Shown one piece after another: positions 45,081 through 52,630 of a DNA stretch of 64,000 bases. The notes under the pieces are model-generated. The model searched no databases. It was not told the DNA's origin and worked only from the letters and a program-made list of their open reading frames with translations. Each line of letters starts with the position of its first letter. Positions within the stretch are counted from its first letter, which is position 1. The stretch is from Cytophagaceae bacterium (GTDB lineage: Bacteria; Bacteroidota; Bacteroidia; Flavobacteriales; Flavobacteriaceae). Location of the stretch: positions 1-64,000 of the forward strand of contig PALD01000079.1 of assembly GCA_002710685.1 (NCBI GenBank), given 5' to 3'. Made by a program: the position numbers and the translations under genes.

Positions 45081-45346
45081 ATGGGAACAACGTAGCAACT
45101 ATTTTAATCTCATATGATGTTAATTGCTCACATACCGAAGTCAAAGATGCCATGCGGAGAATGAATTATAAAATACGCTGGAATAATGAGGGATATCCTT
45201 CATACGAACTACCAAATACGACCTTATGGCATACTCAAAAGAGTATAAATCAAGTTGTAGAAGATCTTAAAAATGTTAGTAAACAGTTAGGAGTAACTTT
45301 AGAAAAAACTATAGCCGTTTTAGCCTCAGAATTCGTGGGTGTTTAA
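45081..45346 (+). pseudogene. Small gene with a probable 5' frameshift
   Basis: From 45086 the frame reads NNVATILISYDVNCSHTEVK and continues to the stop at 45346, with the look of a complete 85-90 residue alpha/beta protein (TILISYD strand, helix, then NTTLWHTQKSINQVVEDLK). The only ATG placed for the start (45081, ATGGGAAC) is in another frame and runs into TAG. One extra G in the GGG run would join them. An internal ATG at 45152 or 45161 would remove the first strand and helix. Either the gene has lost one base or the base is a sequencing error. I do not recognise the family. Confidence 0.5.
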
Positions 45347-45537
45347 AGAAAACTATTTAGTATTATTTTTTTAAGACATGATGGATGTAAAGCACCATCA
45401 AGAAAAAAATATTCAATACCTCATACCGTTTAGGGTTATAGCTCTGTTGGCATTTATTATATAACGACTATAGGTAATGAACTTGCAATTCGTGATGTAA
45501 AAACCTTTTTATATAGTTTACTAAAGGATTGCATCCC

Positions 45538-45756
45538 CTAACCGGTATACTTATCATCTAAAGCCAAAAAATTACTCTGTTTAAGCCCTACTTCATTGGC
45601 GTTTCTAAATCGAACACTATCTGGGCGCTCTTGATGAATGGGAAGTTTATTAAGTATTTGCGACAATTCCTGTATCACAGGATTACGCGCATGGATTTGC
45701 CCTGGCGCTAACCTATAGTATAGGTCAAGGGCAAGTATAATTACATCCGGTGCCAT
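45538..45756 (-). pseudogene. N-terminal remnant of a restriction-type HNH endonuclease
   Basis: Seventy-two codons read ILALDLYYRLAPGQIHARNP, ELSQILNKLPIHQERP, FRNANEVGLKQSNFLALD and YTG, the N-terminal domain found in front of HNH nucleases of the McrA-like restriction type. In that family YTG is followed by Lys-Gly; here it is followed by TAG-Gly, so a single change (AAG to TAG) could explain the stop. The frame continues a further 26 codons (GMQSFSKLYKKVF) before another stop. No HNH domain remains. It is a decayed restriction gene. Confidence 0.5.
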
Positions 45757-46144
45757 TTTGGGTTACGCAAGTAATTACGAATAGTTAGAGCTACTTAATG
45801 ATAATAACGATTATTAACGAAAGGGTTTTAAAGGTAATGAACCTATGGAAACAAAATAAGGAAAATTGAAAATTCCTACTTTAAATGAATTTGTAATCGA
45901 AATTAGTTCCTTAATTACATTGCAGCGTATCAAATTCTAGGATTAATTGCGCAGACCCAATATCATCCACCGTTATCCAATTAAAATTTTTTAATACATA
46001 AGCATGGCTTTTGTCTGGATATGCGCAACTTTCATTGATTTATAAATTAAATGATTATGCAGGTTATGGAATCATGAAATTTATGAAATTTATCAAATAC
46101 TAGAGTGTCTGTAACCAAAACGGACATATCCAATTAGAGATTAT
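45757..46144. other. Non-coding stretch, nothing recognised
   Basis: AT-rich DNA between the nuclease remnant and the small secreted protein gene. A short tandem ATGAAATTT occurs near 46073. No gene, promoter or hairpin was convincing. Confidence 0.5.
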
Positions 46145-46504
46145 TTAATCACGCAACTCAATACCATCAGCATTCTTTAAAACAATCTGAGGCTTACCCT
46201 TATACAGTTCAATAAATCCCTCAACACATACTTTTTTATCCTTTAAGTATTCAGCCGGGTTATAATAAAATTGCTTTAAATCACTTCTAAAAATCACAAT
46301 GGTAAACTCTTGATTAGGATATATTCCGCCAAAATTTATAAAACAGGTGCCGTCCCTGCTTTGAAATGTATCTGTAACTGAATCACAAACCATAACCCTT
46401 TCGCTTATGTGTACTGTAGCTTGTTTCGCTGTGACGCTATTTGTTTGAGAGTTACTTTTAATGCTACACAGCATAAAAAGTAACAGGAAGAGATATTTTT
46501 TCAT
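46145..46504 (-). CDS. Small secreted OB-fold-like protein
   Basis: This 119-residue protein has a Sec signal peptide (about 1-19, ending SNSQ). The mature part reads ISERVMVCDSVTDTF, TCFINFGGIYPNQEFTIVIF and KVCVEGFIELYKGKPQIVLK, the beta-barrel pattern of small OB-fold domains found near nucleases and in periplasmic proteins. It probably binds a ligand or nucleic acid outside the cytoplasm; the role is not known. It stands alone. Confidence 0.7.
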   Translation of the reverse strand: MKKYLFLLLFMLCSIKSNSQTNSVTAKQATVHISERVMVCDSVTDTFQSRDGTCFINFGGIYPNQEFTIVIFRSDLKQFYYNPAEYLKDKKVCVEGFIELYKGKPQIVLKNADGIELRD

Positions 46505-46716
46505 ATAGGCGAGTTAATACCATAAATATATAAAATATACATTTAATGTCTGATATACAGAAGTATATGATTTAAAATACTTGTCTTTATATGAGTTTGA
46601 TTATCGGACAATGCATAATATGATGCGCCCGCGAATCGATTAATTAATAAGAGTAGTTTTAAAATTATCTACTATTAGATAGACACTTGAAATTTAAGTT
46701 TTGGGTATATGAGAAT

Positions 46717-47025
46717 TTATTCTGAAGTACTTAAAAATACTTTAATCTCATTTTCGGTAATGGTGTCATATATTTTTGAAAAATCAGTCAATGTAAAACC
46801 CATTGCTTCGATGATTGCAATTAAAGTTGAGAGTTCCGGTACAGATTTAGCGTTGAAAGTATCGGATACGGTTGCTTTTCTAATGTCTGCTTGAATTGCG
46901 ATTTTATTATAACTCGAAGCAATTTGCTTTTTCTCTCTTTCTTCAGGGGATAGTTTTTGACTTAAAACTAACAGCCTATTTAAGGTTATTGCAATCTTTG
47001 CTTGTATATTTTTAGGAATACCCAT
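46717..47025 (-). CDS. HTH (XRE-like) transcriptional regulator
   Basis: This 102-residue protein contains a lambda-repressor-type HTH: YNKIAIQADIRKATVSDTFN, then SVPELSTLIAIIEAMGFTLTDFSK. The first 35 residues form a basic helical arm. The last turn is short and acidic. It stands alone on the minus strand; a perfect inverted repeat with 21-bp arms and a plus-strand promoter lie just upstream, a likely operator. A role as antitoxin or phage-type repressor is possible, but no toxin is adjacent. Confidence 0.75.
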   Translation of the reverse strand: MGIPKNIQAKIAITLNRLLVLSQKLSPEEREKKQIASSYNKIAIQADIRKATVSDTFNAKSVPELSTLIAIIEAMGFTLTDFSKIYDTITENEIKVFLSTSE

Positions 47026-47050
47026 ACGTCAACATGCAATAAACAACTAG

Positions 47051-47096
47051 TAAAATAATTTATCGGTACGCTTTGGCGTATCGATAAATTATTTTA
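47051..47096. repeat. Inverted repeat with 21-bp arms
   Basis: TAAAATAATTTATCGGTACGC (47051-47070 shown plus one base) pairs with 47076-47096 with one G-T wobble around the loop TTTG. It lies between the HTH gene and the RNA candidate, and overlaps the RNA promoter. It can be a repressor site or form a cruciform. Confidence 0.75.
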
Positions 47097-47102
47097 TATT
47101 TG
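47072..47102 (+). promoter_or_regulatory. Consensus Bacteroidota promoter
   Basis: TTTG (47072-47075), a 19-base spacer and TATATTTG (47095-47102) match the primary sigma factor consensus at both boxes and spacing. A second TATATTTG is at 47114-47121. The -33 box is the loop of the inverted repeat. Transcription would begin about 47109 and run into the structured RNA candidate. Confidence 0.7.
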
Positions 47103-47108
47103 ACTCAT

Positions 47109-47302
47109 ATTTATATATTTGCGAAACTTCTTAGCATAACATAGTAGAAGCATTCGCTTTGAATCTCGACTTTAAAACTGGTAATTTTTAGGAAACGAGA
47201 GGATAAGCTAGGATGTTCACGACCCGGGCGTGTTCATCTCACTTTCCGTTTCCGAGGTATACCAGTACCCAAAGTCGGTTAGTTGGGACACGCCCTTTTT
47301 TG
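47109..47302 (+). ncRNA. Structured non-coding RNA candidate (6S-like?)
   Basis: About 190 bases between a consensus promoter and a T6 run contain no open frame but strong pairing. Hairpin 1 is GCGAA (47121)/TTCGC (47153), with CTTCT/AGAAG inside. A long rod pairs CGACTTT (47167) with AAAGTCG (47271), ACTGGTA (47177) with TACCAGT (47260), and GGAAACG (47191) with CGTTTCC (47247), with an inner GATG..CACG/CGTG..CATC hairpin. ACACGCCC before the T-run (47288-47295) can instead pair with GGGCGTGT (47226-47233), giving an alternative terminator form. Size and rod shape recall 6S RNA; the identity is not proven. Confidence 0.55.
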
Positions 47303-48086
47303 TATTTAGGGTTCTATACCATCTTCTTTTTTTCAAAGCTCCTGTTTCTTCATCCTACGAAGTCAAGCAATTACCCCTACCGATAACCCCCTAATCCGCG
47401 CTTAACGCGCTAGAAATTAACCACGATCGCTTGTTTGCGGGTGTACACTCAAGCCTGCATAACGGGTGCAGGATTTTTAACTATGCTATTTACCCGTGGG
47501 TGATGTGCTGCTTGTGCAGGGCGTCGTTGGGGTGGGATGAATTGACTATGTCTTTTTTTAAAGTATGGATCAATTTAGGGCTGATGTTGTGATGTCAGTG
47601 AAAACGGATTTAGTAGTGTGTTATATCCTTCATCTCTTTTGTTCATTTTGTCTTGACACAAAACGAACCAAAAAGTCAAGAAGGTTTAAAGAAAATTTCC
47701 GCTTACGCGGAACCGCTGATGTCGCTTGTCGCTGCATGCTCCTTTTGCTTCGCAAACGCACTTCCGCTGGCGCCACAGCTATTTCTGATAAACCTACGGG
47801 TTTACTTTGCTGATGGCATGTAGAGGAAATGGTCACTTCGGCTGCGCTCAGTGACCTTATTAAAAATAGATTCCTCTTCGCGCTGCTCAGTCGGAATGAT
47901 ATATGAGAATTGATTGTCACTTCGAGTGATTTTGCGACAGCAAAATTGTATCGAGAAGTATTGTCACTTCAACTTCGCTCAGTGAAAATAGTCGGATAGC
48001 TGAATGTATAAGATTCAATGTTGAATTAGCCTAAAAAAAAAGTTGCTTATGGAAAACGAAGAATGAAAAATCCTGTTTTAACGGGT
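47303..48086. other. Non-coding region with dispersed repeats
   Basis: No gene is supported. The stretch 47640-47690 (TCTTGACACAAAACGAACC and the following AAAAAGTCAAG) and the hairpin-rich repeats after it are of kinds that recur in flavobacterial genomes. Reading frames through it are low-complexity and unconvincing. Confidence 0.55.
47831..47985. repeat. Cluster of dispersed hairpin repeats
   Basis: GGTCACT...AGTGACC (47831-47856) forms a hairpin. GTCACTTCGAGTG (near 47919), TGTATCGAGAAGT (47947) and GTCACTTCAACTTCGCTCAG (47963) repeat the same words. The copy at 36229-36270 shares the last two. They look like REP-type elements. Confidence 0.6.
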
Positions 48087-48141
48087 AAAAACCAGAAAGC
48101 CTTCCCTTGTGATTGGCGTCGCGTGGGGAAGGCCTGGTTTT
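48087..48141 (+). promoter_or_regulatory. Leader hairpin before susC
   Basis: AAAACCAG (48087-48094) and GCCTTCCC (48099-48106) pair with GGGAAGGC (48126-48133) and CTGGTTTT (48134-48141), giving a 16-bp stem with an AAA bulge and a 19-base loop, 38 bases before the susC ATG. It could be an attenuator, an RNA-binding target or the end of an upstream transcript. Only TTTTAT follows, weak for a terminator. Confidence 0.5.
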
Positions 48142-48179
48142 ATAAAACGAATGATTCATTTTACTAACACCACAAAATT

Positions 48180-51100
48180 ATGAAAAATTATTACGGTTAT
48201 GGCCGTATGGTGCTACTGTATTGTATCTTTATATACAGTACGCCATCCATTTATTCCCTACATGGGAAGCCTTTCACTCCAACCCCCTTTACACTGCCCC
48301 GTATCCTTCCTGCTCCAATACAGGAACGGGTAAGTGGTACCGTAACCGATGCGCAGGGCGTTGCCCTCCCTGGGGTAACCGTGCGTATACAGGATACCAA
48401 CCAAGGTACGTACACCAATCTAGATGGACGGTTTGTGCTACAGGTGCAGCCTGGAGATAGGATACTTTTTAGTGCCATGGGATTTCAGTCTCAGGAGGTG
48501 GTCTGGGAGGATCAGACCGGGCTTGCTGTTGTATTGCAGGAGGATATTACCTCCCTTGAGGCCATTACGGTAAATGCAGGATATTATAAAACGACTGAGA
48601 AGGAAAGCACTGGGAATATTGCCCAAGTAGGTGGGGAGGAGCTTGTCATGCAACCCGTGGTCAACCCCATACAAGCCCTACAGGGGCGTATGGCAGGGGT
48701 TTCCATCGTGCAGAAAAGCGGGGTGCCCGGCAATGCCGCCAGTATTGAAATTCGTGGTCAGAACAGTTTGCGAACGGGGTTTGGCACGAGTGGGAACCTA
48801 CCTCTTTATATCATTGATGGTGTGCCATTATCGTCAGCCCCCCTAGGGAGTTCCAGCGGACTTACCTCACAAAACGTAACGGGAATCGACCCCCTGAACA
48901 CCCTGAACCTTAGCAACATTGCCAGCATTGAGATCCTCAAGGATGCCGATGCCACAGCGATTTATGGGAGTCGGGGTGCGAATGGCGTGGTGCTTATCAC
49001 CACCAAGCAGGGCAAAGGTTATGACCAGCCCACCCAACTCAGCGCCCGGGTGTACCGGGGTGCAGGATGGGTCGCTAACCGCATTGACCTGTTGCATACC
49101 GAAGATTATCTCAATTTACGAAAGGAGGCCTTTGAAAATGATGGAGCCACCCCCAGTGCTTTTAATGCACCCGATCTTCTTTTTTGGGATCCAGACCGGT
49201 ATACCGACTGGCAGGATGTTTTCTTTGGAGGCACCGCCCACACTACGGATGTCAACCTTACTATGACTGGCGGTAGTGCTACTACCAGTTTTCAGTTGGG
49301 CGGAGGCTATCACGAGGAAAGTACGGTCTTTCCTGGCGAATATGGTTATCAAAAATTGACCATGGGGATGGGCCTTAACCACCACAGTAAAGATGATTGT
49401 TTCCAGCTGCAGCTGAGTGCCAATTATGGGGCGGATATGAATTCCCTCTTTGATGGGAGTAGTTTTGTTAGCAATGCCATATCGCTAGCGCCCAATGCCC
49501 CCGAACTGTATACTGAGGATGGCGCCTTGAACTGGGAAGCATCTACCTGGGACAATCCGCTGGCGGTGCTGTATAGGGAAAGTGATGCCCGGGTGCAGCA
49601 ATTGATCGGCAGCCTGACCCTATCCTATACTCTGGGTGCCGGATTTACAATCAAGGCCAATACGGGCTATACCCATTTGAACAGTAAGGAAGTGGTGAAG
49701 CAGCCCATCCGGTTTTATGACCCTGCCCTTTGGGATAATGTGGAGCATCGTTCTTTACATCTAGACACTCAACGGAGCTCCTGGATTGTAGAACCACAGG
49801 TGGTTTATTCCCATTCCCTTGGAGATTTTGATATAGATGGTTTGCTGGGCACTACCTTTCAGCAAGGGAAGCAGTATACCCTCAATACCCTGGCCACGGG
49901 TTATGCCAATGCGCAGTTAATAGGCAACCTCGAGGCAGCGGATATCGTGACGGTACCCACACACCAGGAAAGCCAGTACAACTATACGGCTGCCTTTGCC
50001 CGATTAGGGGTGCACTATAAAAACCGATATCTCCTCAACCTTACGGGAAGAAGGGATGGCAGTAGCCGATTTGGTGCTTCCAGGCAGTTTGCCAATTTTG
50101 GAGCCGTTGGCGCAGCATGGATCTTTAGTGAAGAGCCATGGATGCAGGAGGAGTCGTGGTTGTCCTTTGGTAAATTTCGCGGCAGCTATGGAAGTACTGG
50201 TAGCGATCAAATAGGGGACTATGGGTATCTAGATACCTACTCCGCCACTCCCGGTCCCGGAGGGCTATATCCCACCCAACTCACCAATCCTGATTATAGT
50301 TGGGAATCCAACAGAAAGCTAGAGCTTGCCTTAGATTTGGGTTTTTTCAAAGACAGGCTACAGGTGAATACAAGTTGGTATCGCAACCGCTCGTCCAATC
50401 AGTTAGTAGGTTACCCTCTTCCCGCCATTACCGGTTTTAGCACGGTACAGGCCAATCTAGACGCCACGGTAGAGAATAGGGGATGGGAACTTGAGGTTTC
50501 CACCATCAATCTTCATACGGACCGCTGGCGTTGGGAAACCTCTATCAATTTAAGTTTCCCCGAGAATACCCTGGTGTCCTTTCCTGGAATAGACCAGACC
50601 TCCTATGCCAATATTTATACGGTGGGCGAACCCCTAAACATCCAAAAACTCTACCGCTATACCGGCCTGGATGCCGAAACAGGATTGTATACCGTAGCCG
50701 ATGTCAATGATGATGGCACCCTTGATTTTGAAGACCGCGTGGTGCAACAAAATTTGGGGAGGACCGCATTTGGAGGGATACGCAATCAAATTACCTATGG
50801 GAAGCTCACGCTTGATTTTTTATGGGAATATGTAGAGCAAGAAGGAAAGCGCTATTTTCCTACCACTTCCATGGGAAGGTTTGGTAATGTGCTACAGGAA
50901 GATTATGACCAGCGCTGGATAATGGCCGGTGATGATAATGGAGTGCAACGTGCTTCCCGAGGTATCTCCTCCCTGCTTTCCTATTATAGGGGGCTGGATA
51001 GCAACCTGGGCGTGCAGGACAATTCCTTCCTACGCCTAAAAACCTTAGGGTTGAGCTACCAACTTAGTTTGGAAAAGCTTTCCATAGACTCCTGTACACT

Positions 51101-51221
51101 CTTTGTGCAGGGGCAGAACCTAATTACTATTACGAAGTATAATGGGTTAGATCCACAATTTTCAGGGAACACCTTACCCGCATTGCGGATGATGACCGCA
51201 GGATTTGATATAAACTTTTAA
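48180..51221 (+). CDS. susC: SusC/RagA-family TonB-linked outer membrane protein
   Basis: This 1013-residue TonB-dependent transporter has a signal peptide (about 1-28), a carboxypeptidase-like regulatory domain (about 50-125, VSGTVTDAQGVALPGVTV), the plug with QALQGRMAGVSIVQKSG and the SusC signature SIEILKDADATAIYGSRGAN, and a 22-strand barrel to the C-terminal DINF. It forms a lidded complex with the SusD protein encoded 5 bases downstream to import a nutrient, here possibly peptides because an M16 peptidase rather than glycosidases follows. The regulatory domain lacks an N-terminal anti-sigma-binding extension. Confidence 0.96.
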   Translation: MKNYYGYGRMVLLYCIFIYSTPSIYSLHGKPFTPTPFTLPRILPAPIQERVSGTVTDAQGVALPGVTVRIQDTNQGTYTNLDGRFVLQVQPGDRILFSAMGFQSQEVVWEDQTGLAVVLQEDITSLEAITVNAGYYKTTEKESTGNIAQVGGEELVMQPVVNPIQALQGRMAGVSIVQKSGVPGNAASIEIRGQNSLRTGFGTSGNLPLYIIDGVPLSSAPLGSSSGLTSQNVTGIDPLNTLNLSNIASIEILKDADATAIYGSRGANGVVLITTKQGKGYDQPTQLSARVYRGAGWVANRIDLLHTEDYLNLRKEAFENDGATPSAFNAPDLLFWDPDRYTDWQDVFFGGTAHTTDVNLTMTGGSATTSFQLGGGYHEESTVFPGEYGYQKLTMGMGLNHHSKDDCFQLQLSANYGADMNSLFDGSSFVSNAISLAPNAPELYTEDGALNWEASTWDNPLAVLYRESDARVQQLIGSLTLSYTLGAGFTIKANTGYTHLNSKEVVKQPIRFYDPALWDNVEHRSLHLDTQRSSWIVEPQVVYSHSLGDFDIDGLLGTTFQQGKQYTLNTLATGYANAQLIGNLEAADIVTVPTHQESQYNYTAAFARLGVHYKNRYLLNLTGRRDGSSRFGASRQFANFGAVGAAWIFSEEPWMQEESWLSFGKFRGSYGSTGSDQIGDYGYLDTYSATPGPGGLYPTQLTNPDYSWESNRKLELALDLGFFKDRLQVNTSWYRNRSSNQLVGYPLPAITGFSTVQANLDATVENRGWELEVSTINLHTDRWRWETSINLSFPENTLVSFPGIDQTSYANIYTVGEPLNIQKLYRYTGLDAETGLYTVADVNDDGTLDFEDRVVQQNLGRTAFGGIRNQITYGKLTLDFLWEYVEQEGKRYFPTTSMGRFGNVLQEDYDQRWIMAGDDNGVQRASRGISSLLSYYRGLDSNLGVQDNSFLRLKTLGLSYQLSLEKLSIDSCTLFVQGQNLITITKYNGLDPQFSGNTLPALRMMTAGFDINF

Positions 51222-51226
51222 GACTT

Positions 51227-52630
51227 ATGAAAACACGATATATACTACTGCTAAAAAACAGTTTACTTCTTTTGTTACTTCTTACTTCCAGCTGCTCGGA
51301 ATTTGTGGAGGTAGATGTACCCAATGACCGTATTACGAGCGCAACCGTTTTTAATGATGATGCCACTGCCCGCCGTGCGATGGATGGTGTCTATGGACAG
51401 TTGTTCAATACCTATTTTGCTGGTGGGGGAGACCGCTCGGTCACCTTTTTGGCAGGACTATCAGCCGATACCTTTAGCCTTAGCAGCACTACGGGGGATA
51501 TGATACAGTTTGCGGAGCATGAACTGGATGCCAGCAATGGCTTTAACCTCAATCTATGGGCGGGGGCCTATAACACCATCTATATGTGCAATGCCATCCT
51601 TGAAGGGGTTGGGGGAGCTACCAATCTATCAGATGAAATGCTAAAATCGCTAGAAGGCGAATCCCGGTTTATACGGGCCTTCACTTATTTTTACCTCACT
51701 CAGTTGTATGGGGACGTACCCCTAATCACCCAAACCGCGTATGCGGCGAATGCCCTTGCAGCACGTGTGCCTTCTGGCGAAATACTAATGCAGGTGCTAG
51801 AAGATCTTGACATTGCGGCATCCCTTTTAAGTACCGATTATCCCGAGAATGACCGTACCCAGGCCAATGCCTCAGTGGTCAAGGCATTTTTGGCACGGGT
51901 GCACTTGTATATGGGTAACTGGGAAGCTGTGGTAGCCTATAGTAATGCGGTAATCGCCGAGGATAATTATGCCCTGCTTGCCAATCTGGATGGCGTGTTT
52001 CTCGCCCATAGTGAAGAGGCGCTATGGCAGATATCCCCAGAAGGGTGGGGCAGCAACCTGACCCATACCCGGGAGGGCAACCTCTTTGTGCGCATCAATG
52101 CCTATAACAGTCCGGTGCGTTTATCTCCCTCCCTAATGTCGCACTGGGAGGAAGGTGATAGGCGGCGGTCGCAATGGGTAGGTACGTATACCACCGAAAC
52201 CGAAACCTATTATTACCCCTACAAATACAAAATACAGTATGATGCATCGGGAGCAGGCTATCCCGAATACAGTATGGTGCTACGGCTTGCCGAGCAGTAT
52301 TTAATTCGGGCAGAGGCCTATGCCCAATTGGGTGATACTGGCCAGGCCCTGTATAATCTTAATGTTATTAGGGAACGTGCCGGGCTGAATCCCTATGGCG
52401 AAGCCGCATTATCCTGGTCAAAAAATACATTGATGGATGCTGTTTTTAAAGAGCGTCGCTCCGAGCTCTTTAGCGAATGGGGGCACCGCTGGTTTGACCT
52501 GAAAAGGAGTAGACGTGTTAATGATGTATATGGAGGTAGTGCTACCTGGGAAGCTACAGATAGGCTTTATCCCATACCAGAAGATGAACGCTTGAAGAAC
52601 CCTAATCTTACACAAAATGAAGGCTACTAA
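51227..52630 (+). CDS. susD: SusD/RagB-family nutrient-binding outer membrane lipoprotein
   Basis: This 467-residue lipoprotein has a lipobox ending LLTSSC. It has the SusD helical TPR-like fold: early VDVPNDRITSATVFNDDATA, YNTIYMCNAILEG, the GESRFIRAFTYFYLTQLYGD motif and C-terminal ERRSELFSEWGHRWFDLKR. It caps the SusC barrel at the cell surface and binds the ligand. The spacing of 5 bases from susC and overlap of 14 bases with the M16 gene indicate one operon. Confidence 0.95.
   Translation: MKTRYILLLKNSLLLLLLLTSSCSEFVEVDVPNDRITSATVFNDDATARRAMDGVYGQLFNTYFAGGGDRSVTFLAGLSADTFSLSSTTGDMIQFAEHELDASNGFNLNLWAGAYNTIYMCNAILEGVGGATNLSDEMLKSLEGESRFIRAFTYFYLTQLYGDVPLITQTAYAANALAARVPSGEILMQVLEDLDIAASLLSTDYPENDRTQANASVVKAFLARVHLYMGNWEAVVAYSNAVIAEDNYALLANLDGVFLAHSEEALWQISPEGWGSNLTHTREGNLFVRINAYNSPVRLSPSLMSHWEEGDRRRSQWVGTYTTETETYYYPYKYKIQYDASGAGYPEYSMVLRLAEQYLIRAEAYAQLGDTGQALYNLNVIRERAGLNPYGEAALSWSKNTLMDAVFKERRSELFSEWGHRWFDLKRSRRVNDVYGGSATWEATDRLYPIPEDERLKNPNLTQNEGY

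Noticed and set aside
47565-47920. Frames in both directions through 47.6-47.9 kb
   Set aside because: They run through dispersed repeats and show no protein-like composition.
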